From the NCBI GenBank assembly GCA_938010435.1, contig CALLUS010000009.1, positions 62,001 to 126,000 of the forward strand: 64,000 nt of DNA, given 5' to 3'. The position numbers and the translations under genes are program-made. The notes under the pieces are model-generated. The model saw nothing but the letters and a program-made list of their open reading frames with translations, had not been told where the DNA came from and ran no database searches. Below are positions 39,748 to 49,914 of the stretch, one piece after another (the stretch's first letter is position 1; every line of letters begins with the position of its first letter). This DNA is from an uncultured Rhizobiaceae group bacterium. Lineage in GTDB: Bacteria; Pseudomonadota; Alphaproteobacteria; Rhizobiales; Rhizobiaceae.

Positions 39748-40590
39748 TTGGCGAACAAAAAATCCAACCGTGGTAAAGTTCCCAAGGTCGCGGCACCGGT
39801 TAAATCTGGTGGTGGGCGTAAATCATCAATGAAAAAAGCCAAGTCTGTTTCAAAAGCACCTGCCATAAAGCTCGAAGGTGGCGCTGCGCGGCAGTCTCGC
39901 AAACCTTCTCTTATGCGAAAATTTGTAAAATATTTTTTGGTGATCGGCTTGGTCTTATGTGTTTTGCCCGTTCTTATGACGTTGTTATATTGGCCTTCTT
40001 TCGTGAAGCCTGTGTCAACTTTGATGATCCAACAGCGCTTTTCAGGAGAGGCGGTCAAACGTCATTGGGTGCCTTTGGATAAAGTCTCTCCATTTGTGTG
40101 GCAGAGTGTTGTGTCATCGGAAGACGGGCAATTTTGCAATCACAATGGTGTGGATTGGAACCAGATCAATATTGTCATTGATGATGCACTGGAAGGTGAA
40201 CCTGTGCGAGGTGCCAGCACCATCACCATGCAAAGTGTCAAAAACCTCTATCTGTGGCCGAGCCGATCTTACGTGCGCAAAGCTCTGGAAGTGCCACTTG
40301 CACTCTTGGTAAACGCAATTTGGGGCAAGAAACGTACGATGGAACTGTACCTTAATATCGCGGAATGGGGACCTGGGATCTATGGTATTGAAGCGGCTGC
40401 CCAATATCATTTCAAACGTTCTGCCCGTAAATTAACACGCAAACAAGCGTCTTTATTGGCTGTTACCCTGCCGAACCCAATTCTGCGCAATCCTCGCAAA
40501 CCCAACCGCGGAATGCGGCGTTTGGCCCGTTTGGTGGAACGCAGAGCGAAAGTATCAGGTGCTTATGTAAAATGCTTACGAGGCGATTGA
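39748..40590 (+). CDS. mtgA: Monofunctional biosynthetic peptidoglycan transglycosylase
   Basis: 280 residues. GT51 glycosyltransferase that polymerises lipid II. A basic N-terminus (about 1-55) precedes one membrane segment (about 60-85); then the catalytic SSEDGQFCNHNGVDW with Glu, GASTITMQSVKNLYLW, RKALEVPLA and MELYLNIAEWGPGIYG. TTG at 39748 is the apparent start, with GTGGGGG eight bases before; the next Met (28) would remove part of the basic tail only. Confidence 0.92.
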   Translation: MANKKSNRGKVPKVAAPVKSGGGRKSSMKKAKSVSKAPAIKLEGGAARQSRKPSLMRKFVKYFLVIGLVLCVLPVLMTLLYWPSFVKPVSTLMIQQRFSGEAVKRHWVPLDKVSPFVWQSVVSSEDGQFCNHNGVDWNQINIVIDDALEGEPVRGASTITMQSVKNLYLWPSRSYVRKALEVPLALLVNAIWGKKRTMELYLNIAEWGPGIYGIEAAAQYHFKRSARKLTRKQASLLAVTLPNPILRNPRKPNRGMRRLARLVERRAKVSGAYVKCLRGD

Positions 40591-40600
40591 TCAAAATCAC

Positions 40601-40628
40601 TTGCATCTTTGCGTCAGTCTTGTATATC
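40601..40628 (+). promoter_or_regulatory. Candidate rpmF promoter
   Basis: TTGCAT and TATATC, 16 bases apart, lie about 105 bases before the rpmF ATG. The leader after it contains a short CACAC...GTGTG hairpin. Confidence 0.35.
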
Positions 40629-40733
40629 ACCCGCTAAATTCACACGAAATTTTCGTAAACGAGTGTGCCGAGCAATGGTCCGGATGGGACCCTGCTGACG
40701 TAGACACTATCGTTTCTATCCGGAGTAAAGCTT

Positions 40734-40919
40734 ATGGCTGTCCCAAAGAGTAAGATCACCCGCATGAAGCGTGGCCACCGTCGTTCAACAGACGCGTTGA
40801 AGAACCCGACTTATGTGGAAGACAAAAATTCTGGCGAATTGCGCCGTCCCCACCACATTGACCTGAAATCAGGTATGTATCGCGGACGTCAAATTCTTGA
40901 GCCAAAAGACAACGTATAG
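40734..40919 (+). CDS. rpmF: 50S ribosomal protein L32
   Basis: 61 residues beginning [20 protein letters not shown], the full alphaproteobacterial L32. It has no zinc Cys. CCGGAG lies upstream of the ATG. Ends at a strong terminator. Confidence 0.97.
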   Translation: MAVPKSKITRMKRGHRRSTDALKNPTYVEDKNSGELRRPHHIDLKSGMYRGRQILEPKDNV

Positions 40920-40944
40920 TCTTTAAGTAAAATTTAGATATCGA

Positions 40945-40980
40945 ACGGGGTCAATGATATATTCATGGCCCCGTTTTTTA
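40945..40980 (+). terminator. Terminator of rpmF
   Basis: Stem ACGGGG/CCCCGT, extended by an inner ATGA/TCAT pair, is followed by a T run at 40974-40979; it starts 25 bases after the stop. Confidence 0.85.
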
Positions 40981-41063
40981 TTGCGCTGATATATGCGACT
41001 TGTTGCGCAAGAAGCTTCCGGCTGGCAGTTTTGCTGGATATGGATTGAATTGGAGTGCCCAAT

Positions 41064-41465
41064 ATGTTGAGTAATTTCCCACTGATGGTAATTGTATTGA
41101 TCGTGTACAACGGGGTTGCGTTTGGGCTTGGCGGAGCTTCTTCCAATTGGGACGCAGAGATTTTTGCGTTGGATATGTTGTCTGGTGCGCGTTGGGCCAT
41201 GCGAATGGGTGATATTATTATCGCACTCGGTATTCTTCTTTTGTTTTTTGAAGTTTTGAAAGCCACACGTGTGGGCAGGTTGTCGGTTGTTGATCACCTT
41301 CTATCAACGCTGGTTTTAATCGCCTTCATCGTAGAGTTTCTTTTGGTGCCTGCGGCAGCTTCCAGCGTGTTCTTTATTCTCATGCTGATGACATTGATGG
41401 ATGTGATGGCAGGTTTTTCTATATCTATCAGATCAGCAACGCGTGATGTCAGTTTGGGCGGATAA
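41064..41465 (+). CDS. Unknown integral membrane protein
   Basis: 133 residues with about four hydrophobic segments (6-25, 46-66, 78-98, 101-120) and few charged residues. The start ATG has GGAG eight bases upstream, better than the GTG at 41055. I do not recognise the family. It ends six bases from the convergent secreted-protein gene. Confidence 0.7.
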   Translation: MLSNFPLMVIVLIVYNGVAFGLGGASSNWDAEIFALDMLSGARWAMRMGDIIIALGILLLFFEVLKATRVGRLSVVDHLLSTLVLIAFIVEFLLVPAAASSVFFILMLMTLMDVMAGFSISIRSATRDVSLGG

Positions 41466-41471
41466 CGCTTG

Positions 41472-41879
41472 TTATTTGTCAAATGGACTCGGGTGATCGA
41501 ACGCGCCGTCGGGTTGATCTTCATTAACTCTTGAGTTTCCGTCTGTCAGCCCAATGGCTTGTTTGGACTTTGCTGCGCCACGAATTTCTCCACCATTGTT
41601 TGACCGTTTTGCACCACCTACTTGAGACTGTCGTTTGTGAGCCATCCACAAACGTTTTTTCATGCGCGTTTTTAAAGTTGATGAAATAGGTAACTCAGGT
41701 TCGTCGTTTCGAATATCACCCAATTGAAGAGGCACGAATTTCTTCACAGGTGCCGTGCCGATTGATTTTATCGAGCTGGCACCCGGTTTACTAAGTTTTA
41801 CAATGGTGTTTGCAGCCATTGCAGAATGACTGTGCATGACCATCAGTGCCAAAACAGATTTCAAAACAAGATTTAGCAT
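41472..41879 (-). CDS. Unknown exported basic protein
   Basis: 135 residues. Signal peptide MLNLVLKSVLALMVMHSHSAMA, then a polar, Lys/Arg/Ser-rich mature part without Cys. Start at 41879 is chosen because TGGAGTT lies upstream and the longer frame weakens the signal peptide. No recognised domain or close neighbour function. Confidence 0.65.
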   Translation of the reverse strand: MLNLVLKSVLALMVMHSHSAMAANTIVKLSKPGASSIKSIGTAPVKKFVPLQLGDIRNDEPELPISSTLKTRMKKRLWMAHKRQSQVGGAKRSNNGGEIRGAAKSKQAIGLTDGNSRVNEDQPDGAFDHPSPFDK

Positions 41880-42090
41880 CGTATTTGAACTCCAGATTGA
41901 ATTGTTCAACGAAAATATTTTTTGGTTGCGAAAAATTTACCCTAACTTTGTTACCGTGAGGTGGAACGGCGTGGTTGCCAAAAGGTAAACATATACTGTG
42001 CCAACTTTTGCTTACCCGCATTTGGTATCATTGAGTTCATGCGGGGTTGAGCCTAGAACAGCTCCAGTTTGACTTGATAAGAGTGTGCTG

Positions 42091-43734
42091 ATGTCTGCTT
42101 ATAATGACCATTTGGACCGCAACCCTGCTAATTTTGAGCAATTGTCTCCTCTGACGTTTTTTAATCGCGCGCGAGATGTTTACGGTCACCGTTCTGCTTA
42201 TGTTTATGGTTCAATAGAACGTAGCTGGGGCGAAGTGCACAGCCGCTGTGTACAACTGGCCAGCGCTTTGGACAAAGCTGGCATTGGTAAGAACGAGACG
42301 GTTGCTGTTCTGGCTCCCAACATTCCCGAAATGTTTGAAGTGCAGTTTGGGGTGCCCATGTCTGGTGCAGTGATGAACCCGATCAATACCCGCCTCGATG
42401 GTGAGACGATCGCGTTCATATTGGATCATGGTCAGGCTAAAGTTCTAATCACTGACACTCGATTCTCTGTTGAAGTGAAAAAAGCTCTCGAGATTCGGGG
42501 CCGCAACGACTTGTTAGTCATTGATATTATTGATGATGAAACAGATGAAGCTGAAGGTGAATGCTTAGGTGCGATGGACTATGAAGCATTTTTACAAACG
42601 GGTGATGCCGACCATGACTGGACGTTTCCAACTGATGAATGGGATGCGATTTCATTGAACTATACGTCTGGAACCACAAGTGACCCCAAGGGCGTTGTTG
42701 TTCATCATCGCGGAGCCTACTTGATTGCGCTTGGTACGATTGCGGCTTGGCCGCTTGTGGGCAGTGAACCGGGTTCTTTTCCAGTCCACATGTATGTGGT
42801 GCCATTGTTTCATTGTAATGGTTGGGGCCATGCGTGGGCGCTTGCTGCTACGGGCGGTAAATCCGTTTTGGTTCGCAACATCACGGCTAAGAACCTTTAC
42901 AAAGGCATTGCGGACCATCGTGTGACCCATTTTGGAGGCGCGCCGATTGTGCTCTCCATGCTGATCAATGCCACCAAAGAAGAACGAGAACCGTTTGACT
43001 GGCTGATTCGGGTGTATACGGCTGCTGCTCCGCCACCCCCTTCTGTTCTGGATGCTTTCAAGACCGCGGGTTTTGAATTGACCCATGTTTACGGACTGAC
43101 TGAAACTTATGGACATGTGATCGAGTGTGTTGGTCAGGAAGAATGGGCCGGGCTTGATGCAAATACCCTGGCGCTAATGAATTCGCGCCAAGGTGTGCGT
43201 TATGCCGTTTTAGAAGGTGTGATGGTGGCTGACCCGGAAACGATGGAACCTGTACCAATGGATGGGGAAACCATTGGCGAAGTAATGATGCGTGGCAACA
43301 CCGTGATGAAAGGTTATTTTAGAAATCCGAAAGCTACAGATGAGGCGTTTGCAGGAGGCTGGTTCCATTCGGGTGACCTTGCCGTTATGCATCCTGACGG
43401 ATATTTGCAAATCAAAGACCGTTCCAAAGACATCATTATTTCTGGTGGTGAAAATATCTCGTCCGTAGAAGTGGAGGGTGTGCTTTATAAACATCCAGAT
43501 ATTCTTGCTGCGGCGGTTGTGGCGAAACCTGATGAAAAATGGGGTGAGACGCCTTGTGCATTTGTTGAATTGAAAGAGGGTGCTGAAACAACGGAAGATG
43601 AATTGATTTCGTTCTGTCGTGAAAATATGGCACGTTTTAAAGTGCCAAAATCAGTTGTGTTTCAAGAATTGCCGAAGACATCAACGGGTAAGATTCAAAA
43701 ATTTGCCCTGCGTGATCAGTTTAATTCAAAATAG
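42091..43734 (+). CDS. Acyl-CoA synthetase (AMP-forming)
   Basis: 547 residues of the ANL superfamily. P-loop-like [13 protein letters not shown], then [40 protein letters not shown] and the C-terminal Lys in [10 protein letters not shown]. It activates a carboxylic acid to acyl-CoA through an acyl-adenylate; the [12 protein letters not shown] segment is found in medium-chain and DMSP-metabolite ligases, so the exact acid is open. The 3-hydroxyacyl-CoA dehydrogenase gene follows by 65 bases, consistent with acyl-CoA metabolism. Confidence 0.9.
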   Translation: MSAYNDHLDRNPANFEQLSPLTFFNRARDVYGHRSAYVYGSIERSWGEVHSRCVQLASALDKAGIGKNETVAVLAPNIPEMFEVQFGVPMSGAVMNPINTRLDGETIAFILDHGQAKVLITDTRFSVEVKKALEIRGRNDLLVIDIIDDETDEAEGECLGAMDYEAFLQTGDADHDWTFPTDEWDAISLNYTSGTTSDPKGVVVHHRGAYLIALGTIAAWPLVGSEPGSFPVHMYVVPLFHCNGWGHAWALAATGGKSVLVRNITAKNLYKGIADHRVTHFGGAPIVLSMLINATKEEREPFDWLIRVYTAAAPPPPSVLDAFKTAGFELTHVYGLTETYGHVIECVGQEEWAGLDANTLALMNSRQGVRYAVLEGVMVADPETMEPVPMDGETIGEVMMRGNTVMKGYFRNPKATDEAFAGGWFHSGDLAVMHPDGYLQIKDRSKDIIISGGENISSVEVEGVLYKHPDILAAAVVAKPDEKWGETPCAFVELKEGAETTEDELISFCRENMARFKVPKSVVFQELPKTSTGKIQKFALRDQFNSK

Positions 43735-43799
43735 CGATTGGTGACATTGGGTTCATTGCAAGCTATGGCCCACTCAGTTTGTTTCAGGAGTTTTGCAAT

Positions 43800-44669
43800 A
43801 TGAAAACGATTGGTATTATTGGCGCAGGACAGATGGGCGGCGGTATTGCGCATGTGTGTGCTTTGGCCGGACTTGATGTTCTGATTTATGATATAGCTCC
43901 TGAACGCATAGAATCCGGATTGGCAACAATCTCCGGTAATCTATCGCGACAGGTGAACTCTGAAAAAATTACAAGTTCTGATAAAGATGCCGCATTGGCG
44001 CGACTGTCGCCTGCTAATGAACTGAGTGATTTGGGCATTGCTGATTTTGTAATCGAGGCTGCAACGGAAAAGGAAGTGGTCAAACAAGAGATTTTCAAAG
44101 CTGTTTGTCCAATTTTAAAACCAGATGCCATTCTGGCAACCAACACCTCTTCGATTTCCATCACAAGATTGGCGTCGGTGACAGACCGCCCCGAGAAGTT
44201 TCTTGGAGTTCATTTTATGAACCCTGTTCCGGTAATGCAGTTGGTCGAGCTTGTACGCGGCATTGCAACGGATGAAGCTACATTTAATGCGGCTAAGGCT
44301 TTGTGTGATAAACTGGGCAAAGAGACGTCGGTCTCTGAAGATTTTCCTGCCTTTATTGTGAACCGTGTTTTGATCCCCATGATTAATGAGGCGATTTATG
44401 TTCTTTATGAAGGCGTTGGTTCAGTTGATGGAATTGATAAAGCTATGAGACTGGGTGCCAATCACCCGATGGGGCCTTTGCAATTGGCTGACTTTATAGG
44501 TTTGGATACATGTCTTTCTATTATGCAAGTGTTGCATGATGGGTTGGCTGATCCGAAATACCGTCCGTGCCCGCTTCTGGTGAAATATGTGGAAGCAGGC
44601 TGGCTTGGCCGTAAAGCCGGAAAAGGCTTTTACGATTATTCTGGCGATGAACCTAAGCCAACGCGATAA
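43800..44669 (+). CDS. hbdA: 3-hydroxybutyryl-CoA dehydrogenase
   Basis: 289 residues. NAD-binding [15 protein letters not shown] at the start; [13 protein letters not shown], then the catalytic [16 protein letters not shown]-terminal domain with [14 protein letters not shown]. Oxidises 3-hydroxyacyl-CoA or works in reverse for butanoate or PHB metabolism. CAGGAG lies ten bases before the ATG. In many relatives it follows etfA; here etfBA is 8 kb away. Confidence 0.92.
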   Translation: MKTIGIIGAGQMGGGIAHVCALAGLDVLIYDIAPERIESGLATISGNLSRQVNSEKITSSDKDAALARLSPANELSDLGIADFVIEAATEKEVVKQEIFKAVCPILKPDAILATNTSSISITRLASVTDRPEKFLGVHFMNPVPVMQLVELVRGIATDEATFNAAKALCDKLGKETSVSEDFPAFIVNRVLIPMINEAIYVLYEGVGSVDGIDKAMRLGANHPMGPLQLADFIGLDTCLSIMQVLHDGLADPKYRPCPLLVKYVEAGWLGRKAGKGFYDYSGDEPKPTR

Positions 44670-44685
44670 GACGTCGTTTGTCTAT

Positions 44686-45384
44686 TCACTTTTCCAACGC
44701 CGTATTGATGAGTTTTTTAGCATCTTTTCCGGCCCACTCCGCTGGGCCGTTGAGTGTACCGAGAACGCAACCACTGGTGCTCACCAATAAGGTTGCGGGA
44801 AGACCGAAAGCCAAACCCTCGCGCTTTAATGCGTTCAAAGTTGCTAATTTGGGGTCGTGGTAGAATCCCAGATTTTTAAGCCCTATTTCTTCGTAAAACC
44901 CCATTGGACGCTCAGGGTCACCGAGATCTACACTTACGGGAACAACTTCAAACGCATCGCTTCCCAATTCTTTGTTAAGTGTTTCAAGGGCTGGCATTTC
45001 TGCACGGCATGGTGCGCACCATGTAGCCCACAGATTGAACAGAACAGTTTTGCCGTTCCAATCAGAAAAGGTTTTTGAATTTCCTTCGACATCATTAAAC
45101 GTGAATGTTTTTACGGAATAGGGCCGGTCAACGGCTTTAAAGGCTGCAACATCTCCTCCGGCTGCATTGTCCAATTTGGCGCGCAAGGTTTCGTCCAACG
45201 CGCATTCACCGGATGAAGCTTCGTTGGCGGCAATTGTTTGCGAAGAATTGCTTTTATCCCCCAAAAAAGCGTATACGCCTGCACCAGCAGCTAAGCCGAT
45301 AAGTGCCACGATAATTCCGATCACTATCGGATTTGTGCCGGACTTTTCGGGAGCAGCGTTCTGTGGAGAATTATCTTCGCTCAT
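44686..45384 (-). CDS. TlpA-type thiol-disulfide oxidoreductase
   Basis: 232 residues. One membrane segment at 20-40, then a periplasmic thioredoxin fold with redox site WCAPC (Cys123, Cys126). Members reduce apocytochromes or copper chaperones. Extra Cys at 61 and near 207 are present. Divergent from argH, 27 bases apart, the usual alphaproteobacterial pair. Confidence 0.92.
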   Translation of the reverse strand: MSEDNSPQNAAPEKSGTNPIVIGIIVALIGLAAGAGVYAFLGDKSNSSQTIAANEASSGECALDETLRAKLDNAAGGDVAAFKAVDRPYSVKTFTFNDVEGNSKTFSDWNGKTVLFNLWATWCAPCRAEMPALETLNKELGSDAFEVVPVSVDLGDPERPMGFYEEIGLKNLGFYHDPKLATLNALKREGLAFGLPATLLVSTSGCVLGTLNGPAEWAGKDAKKLINTALEK

Positions 45385-45411
45385 TTTACATTCCGTTCAA
45401 GGTTCTGACCC

Positions 45412-46830
45412 ATGGCCAGTGACAAAAATAAAAAATCATCTTCTTCTGAAAATGCCATGTGGGGCGGTCGTTTTTCTGCCGGTCCCGATACGATAATGGA
45501 AGAAATAAATGCCTCTATCGGTTTCGATCAAAAGATGTATGCGCAAGACATTGAAGGTTCGCGTGCACATGCAGCTATGTTGCACAAACAAGGTATTCTG
45601 TCAGTGCAAGATGCCGAGAATATTGATCAAGGTCTAAGCACAATTTTGTCAGAAATTGAGGCGGGCGAATTCAAATTTTCCCGTACATTGGAAGACATCC
45701 ACATGAATGTGGAAAACCGCCTTGCCGAATTGATTGGTTCTGCGGCAGGGCGTTTGCATACAGCACGTTCGCGGAACGATCAGGTAGCTCTCGATTTTCG
45801 CATGTGGGTTCGCGACCGCGTTGATGCGAGCATTGTCGAGATTGAGCGTCTGATGGTCACTTTGTTGGCGAAGGCTGAAATTCACGCCGGAACAGTGATG
45901 CCGGGGTTCACCCATTTGCAAACCGCGCAACCGGTGACTTTTGGACATCATTGCCTTGCCTATGTAGAAATGTTGGCCCGTGATAAATCACGTATGGAAG
46001 ACGCGCGTGAACGGATGAACGAATGTCCCTTGGGGGCAGCTGCTCTTGCTGGAACGGGTTTTCCAATTGACCGCTATATGACGGCTGATGCCCTTAACTT
46101 CAGAGAGCCCACACGAAACTCATTGGATTCTGTTTCTGATCGCGACTTTGCGTTGGAGTTTGTTTCAGCGGCATCGATCTGCGCGACACATTTATCGCGA
46201 TTTGCTGAAGAAATCGTCATTTGGTCCACCCCACAATTTAATTTTGTTCGTATGTCAGACAAATTTTCCACTGGCTCATCCATTATGCCTCAGAAGAAAA
46301 ACCCTGATGCAGCAGAATTGGTGCGCGGGAAAGTTGGGCGTGTGAACGGCTCATTGATCGGTCTTTTGACAGTGATGAAAGGTCTGCCTCTCACATATTC
46401 AAAAGACATGCAGGAAGATAAAGAAGGCGTGTTTGATGCTGCCGATACATTAGAACTTTGCTTGGCTGCAATGAATGGCATGATTGCTGATATGACGATC
46501 AATACCGATGCTATGAAAGCTGCTGCCGGATCAGGCTATTCAACGGCAACGGATCTCGCCGATTGGTTGGTGCGTGAAGCTGATTTGCCGTTCCGCGAGG
46601 CCCATCATATCACGGGTCGTGCTGTGGCTCTGGCTGAAGAAAAAGGGTGCGATCTTGCTGACCTTAAATTGGTTGATTTACAGGACATCAATGAGACCAT
46701 AACGGATGCTGTTTACTCTGTGTTGACGGTTGAGGCCTCAGTGAGCAGTCGTGTGAGTTTCGGAGGAACGGCGCCTAGCAATGTCGCATCTCAGATTTCA
46801 TATTGGCGTGACAGGCTTAAAACCGCATAA
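45412..46830 (+). CDS. argH: Argininosuccinate lyase
   Basis: 472 residues. Splits argininosuccinate to arginine and fumarate, the last step of arginine synthesis. Signature [11 protein letters not shown] with the catalytic Ser loop; [11 protein letters not shown] at the start, [12 protein letters not shown] and [11 protein letters not shown] inside. A polar Lys/Ser N-terminus of 15 residues precedes it. First gene of argH-lptM-lysA. Confidence 0.96.
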   Translation: MASDKNKKSSSSENAMWGGRFSAGPDTIMEEINASIGFDQKMYAQDIEGSRAHAAMLHKQGILSVQDAENIDQGLSTILSEIEAGEFKFSRTLEDIHMNVENRLAELIGSAAGRLHTARSRNDQVALDFRMWVRDRVDASIVEIERLMVTLLAKAEIHAGTVMPGFTHLQTAQPVTFGHHCLAYVEMLARDKSRMEDARERMNECPLGAAALAGTGFPIDRYMTADALNFREPTRNSLDSVSDRDFALEFVSAASICATHLSRFAEEIVIWSTPQFNFVRMSDKFSTGSSIMPQKKNPDAAELVRGKVGRVNGSLIGLLTVMKGLPLTYSKDMQEDKEGVFDAADTLELCLAAMNGMIADMTINTDAMKAAAGSGYSTATDLADWLVREADLPFREAHHITGRAVALAEEKGCDLADLKLVDLQDINETITDAVYSVLTVEASVSSRVSFGGTAPSNVASQISYWRDRLKTA

Positions 46831-46884
46831 ATGGAATTATTCAATGTGCTTCACATTGCTCAAAAACATGATAGGACTTTCGTC

Positions 46885-47103
46885 ATGATCAGGATTTTGA
46901 AATTGATATCTTCTTTCAAATTGGCCGTCGTCTTGATGGCCGCGCTCACTTTGGCGTCTTGTGGTCGCGCTGGCCCGCCGATTAAACCGTCTGAAGCCGC
47001 AATCAAGCAAGCTAAAAAAGATGGCATACAGGCTCCTGAAAAGCCTGTTCCAAACTCCAAGAACCCAGATAAGCGGTTCGTTCTGGATGGCCTGCTCGAA
47101 TAG
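46885..47103 (+). CDS. lptM: LptM-like lipoprotein
   Basis: 72 residues. Signal with lipobox LTLASCGRAGP, then PIKPSEAAIKQ and a short polar tail. LptM (YifL) lipoproteins have such a C-G-x-x-GP start and assist LptD maturation in enterobacteria; the same role is inferred. Start ATG 46885 has AGGA upstream. Lies between argH and lysA, as in related genomes. Confidence 0.8.
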   Translation: MIRILKLISSFKLAVVLMAALTLASCGRAGPPIKPSEAAIKQAKKDGIQAPEKPVPNSKNPDKRFVLDGLLE

Positions 47104-47151
47104 AGCCGCTTAGTTTAGAATATTCAGTTTCTCCGATTTTACGGACCTCAC

Positions 47152-48423
47152 ATGAACCATTTTGACTATCACGAAGGCATTTTGCATGCCGAAGATGTAA
47201 GCTTGCAAACCATTGCAACGGAAGTCGGCACGCCCTTTTATTGCTATTCTACAGCCACGCTTGAACGCCACTACAACGTGTTTGCCAATGCGTTTTCAGA
47301 CATAGATGCACTAGTCTGCTATGCGATGAAGGCGAATTCCAATCAGGCCGTCTTGGCCACTCTGGCCCGTTGCGGTTCGGGCGCCGACATTGTGTCTGAA
47401 GGAGAATTGCGCCGCGCTCGCCAAGCTGGAATTCCTGCTGAGAAAATCATGTTTTCTGGTGTCGGCAAAAAGGCTCATGAAATAGACTATGCGCTGAGTG
47501 AAGGAATTCTCTGTTTCAATGTGGAATCTGAACCTGAATTGAATATGCTGGCTGCCCGCGCACAGGCTATGGGAAAAATTGCTAGTGTCTCGTTCCGCAT
47601 TAACCCTGATGTTGATGCCAAGACTCACGAAAAAATTTCGACCGGCAAAGCTGCCGACAAGTTTGGCATTCCGTGGAAAGACGCGCCGCGTATCTATAAG
47701 AAAGCTGCCGAACTCGAAGGCATTAAAGTCACTGGCATCGATATGCACATCGGTAGTCAGATCATTGATTTGGAGCCATTTGATACGGCCTTTGCACGAC
47801 TGTCTGAATTGATTGGTGAATTGCGTTCACAGGGCCATTTGGTTGAACATGTTGATGTGGGTGGAGGACTTGGTATTCCGTATCACGAAGACAATCAGCC
47901 ACCGCCAAATCCGGATGACTATGCTGCTGTTGTTAAGAAACATGTGCGCGATTTAGATGCAAAAGTGATTTTCGAGCCGGGTCGGTTGATTGCGGGCAAT
48001 GCCGGGATTTTTGTTACTGAAGTGGTCTATATCAAAGAAGGTGCAGACCGTGTTTTTGTCATTGTCGACGGTGCGATGAATGACCTTATTCGTCCCACGC
48101 TCTATGATGCCTACCATGAGGTGCGACCGGTCGATGTCGCGCGCGGGTCATCAGCACGAATTACCGCAGACATTGTAGGTCCTGTGTGTGAGTCAGGCGA
48201 CTATCTTGCAAAAGGACGCGAGATGTCTTTGCCACGGCAAGGGGATTTGTTGGCACTTGGTTCTGCCGGGGCGTATGGTGCTGTACAAGCCGGAACTTAT
48301 AACAGCCGTCTGCTGGTACCTGAAGTTTTGGTCAATGGCAGCGACTGGCACGTGGTTCGTCCACGTACGTCTTATGAGGACATGATTGCACTGGACAGTA
48401 TGCCAGACTGGATCAACGCTTAA
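47152..48423 (+). CDS. lysA: Diaminopimelate decarboxylase
   Basis: 423 residues. PLP enzyme of lysine synthesis. Pyridoxal Lys in CYAMKANSNQAVL; HIGSQI, VDVGGGLGIPY, EPGRLIAGNAG and the C-terminal CESGDYLAKGR complete the type III fold. The stop overlaps that of the convergent mscS gene by four bases. Confidence 0.96.
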   Translation: MNHFDYHEGILHAEDVSLQTIATEVGTPFYCYSTATLERHYNVFANAFSDIDALVCYAMKANSNQAVLATLARCGSGADIVSEGELRRARQAGIPAEKIMFSGVGKKAHEIDYALSEGILCFNVESEPELNMLAARAQAMGKIASVSFRINPDVDAKTHEKISTGKAADKFGIPWKDAPRIYKKAAELEGIKVTGIDMHIGSQIIDLEPFDTAFARLSELIGELRSQGHLVEHVDVGGGLGIPYHEDNQPPPNPDDYAAVVKKHVRDLDAKVIFEPGRLIAGNAGIFVTEVVYIKEGADRVFVIVDGAMNDLIRPTLYDAYHEVRPVDVARGSSARITADIVGPVCESGDYLAKGREMSLPRQGDLLALGSAGAYGAVQAGTYNSRLLVPEVLVNGSDWHVVRPRTSYEDMIALDSMPDWINA

Positions 48424-49757
48424 GTTTTCTTTCGTGTGGCCGGTTTGCTCTTCATCCTGAGAGGTGATGGAGTGTCTGATAACACTCTGACTTCGCGCTG
48501 AGGGAATGGAATCTTGATTTCGTTGTCACGCAATGTACGCCACACGATAAACAATACGTCCGATGAAAACTTGTTTTTTCCATCGTCGATTCCATCGGCC
48601 CAGAATTCGACAGCGAAGTTGATGCCGCTTTCGCCGAAGCCACGAAGTTCTACATCTGGAATTTCAGGGTCCTGCAAGACTTGTGGATGTTTCGATACCG
48701 CTTCGCAAATGAGGTCAGGAATGCCTTCAATATCCGTGTCATAGGCGACAGAGAATTCAACTTCGTAACGCTGACGCGGGTCGTCGCGTGTCCAGTTAAC
48801 GAACGTTGTGGTGACGAATTTTTCGTTTGGCAGCATAACTTCTTTGCCGTCATAGGTCTCCAATGTTGTTGACCGCATATTGATTTCTTTGAGAATGCCA
48901 GCTCTTCCATCTTCCATTTCAATATAGTCACCAGGTGAAAGGGATCGTTCGAACAGAATGATCATGCCTGAGATAAAGTTGGCTGCAATTTGCTGTAAAC
49001 CAAAGCCAAGGCCAACACCCACAGCACCACCCAGCACTGCAAGAGCGGTGAGATCAATTCCCAACACCTGTAGAAAAACAATGCCCATAATAATGAACAG
49101 CACGATCTGAAATAGTTTGGAGATTAACGAACGCATACCAAGATCAAGCGCTTCTTGACGGTTGATTGCGTTCTGCCCCGCATCGTTTGATTGACGGCCC
49201 AACCAAAAAATTATGCCACCAAAAATAGCAGCTTTAATCAGAAAAAGCGCTGAAAGGCGAATGTTGCCCAGTTCCAGTGCGACGGTGTCGAGAAATGCGG
49301 TGAAGTCGTCGAAATAACCAAAAACCATTAACAATGCGCTGGGCAATACGATTAAATTGATGAGTTTGCGAAGACCTTCGTGTGGAACGAACAGTTTTAT
49401 GGCGTTGTAAAGTGCAAGAACAACCGCAAGGCTTTGAGCCAGTTGTACGAGCCAAACGCTGCCTGTGACGGATCTTAGAACTGGTACAGCAATTGCTAAG
49501 AGGGCAACCAGCAGTATGGGGAACAAAAGCCCTCGTGCTTTGTAAACCCAAGAACGGATAAACAACAATTTTCCATCTGTCGGTTCATGATTGAGTAAGG
49601 GAACCCGTTTGCGGATGAGCTTTGTGAGAAACCCGGCCAGAAGCCATGCAACAATAACAGCCCCAATTTGCGCATAGAATGTGGGAGATTGGAGCCATGC
49701 CAAGACAGTGCCCCATATTTCGAGGACCTGTATTTTAAGGGCGTCGAGATCGGGCAT
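48420..49757 (-). CDS. MscS-family mechanosensitive channel
   Basis: 445 residues. Five or more hydrophobic segments in the first 270 residues; the pore helix and following beta domain are marked by LGGAVGVGLGFGLQQIAANFISG, and the beta part by GDYIEMEDGRAGILKEINMR and LPNEKFVTTTFVNW. The C-terminus is short and basic. It releases solutes under membrane tension. Located between lysA and the TIGR02302 gene, which are adjacent in many relatives. Confidence 0.9.
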   Translation of the reverse strand: MPDLDALKIQVLEIWGTVLAWLQSPTFYAQIGAVIVAWLLAGFLTKLIRKRVPLLNHEPTDGKLLFIRSWVYKARGLLFPILLVALLAIAVPVLRSVTGSVWLVQLAQSLAVVLALYNAIKLFVPHEGLRKLINLIVLPSALLMVFGYFDDFTAFLDTVALELGNIRLSALFLIKAAIFGGIIFWLGRQSNDAGQNAINRQEALDLGMRSLISKLFQIVLFIIMGIVFLQVLGIDLTALAVLGGAVGVGLGFGLQQIAANFISGMIILFERSLSPGDYIEMEDGRAGILKEINMRSTTLETYDGKEVMLPNEKFVTTTFVNWTRDDPRQRYEVEFSVAYDTDIEGIPDLICEAVSKHPQVLQDPEIPDVELRGFGESGINFAVEFWADGIDDGKNKFSSDVLFIVWRTLRDNEIKIPFPQREVRVLSDTPSPLRMKSKPATRKKT

Positions 49758-49914
49758 TTGGGAAACTCATCAATTGGTTTAACTTTATTCAGCTTAAAGG
49801 TGTGACTATTCAACCGCAATCACAATTCAGCGACACTTGTACTCATTAGTCAATTGCGTCTCGCCATTGCCTTGTTTGCTGCTATAGTTGGATATGAACC
49901 TGCGAGATTTTGCA

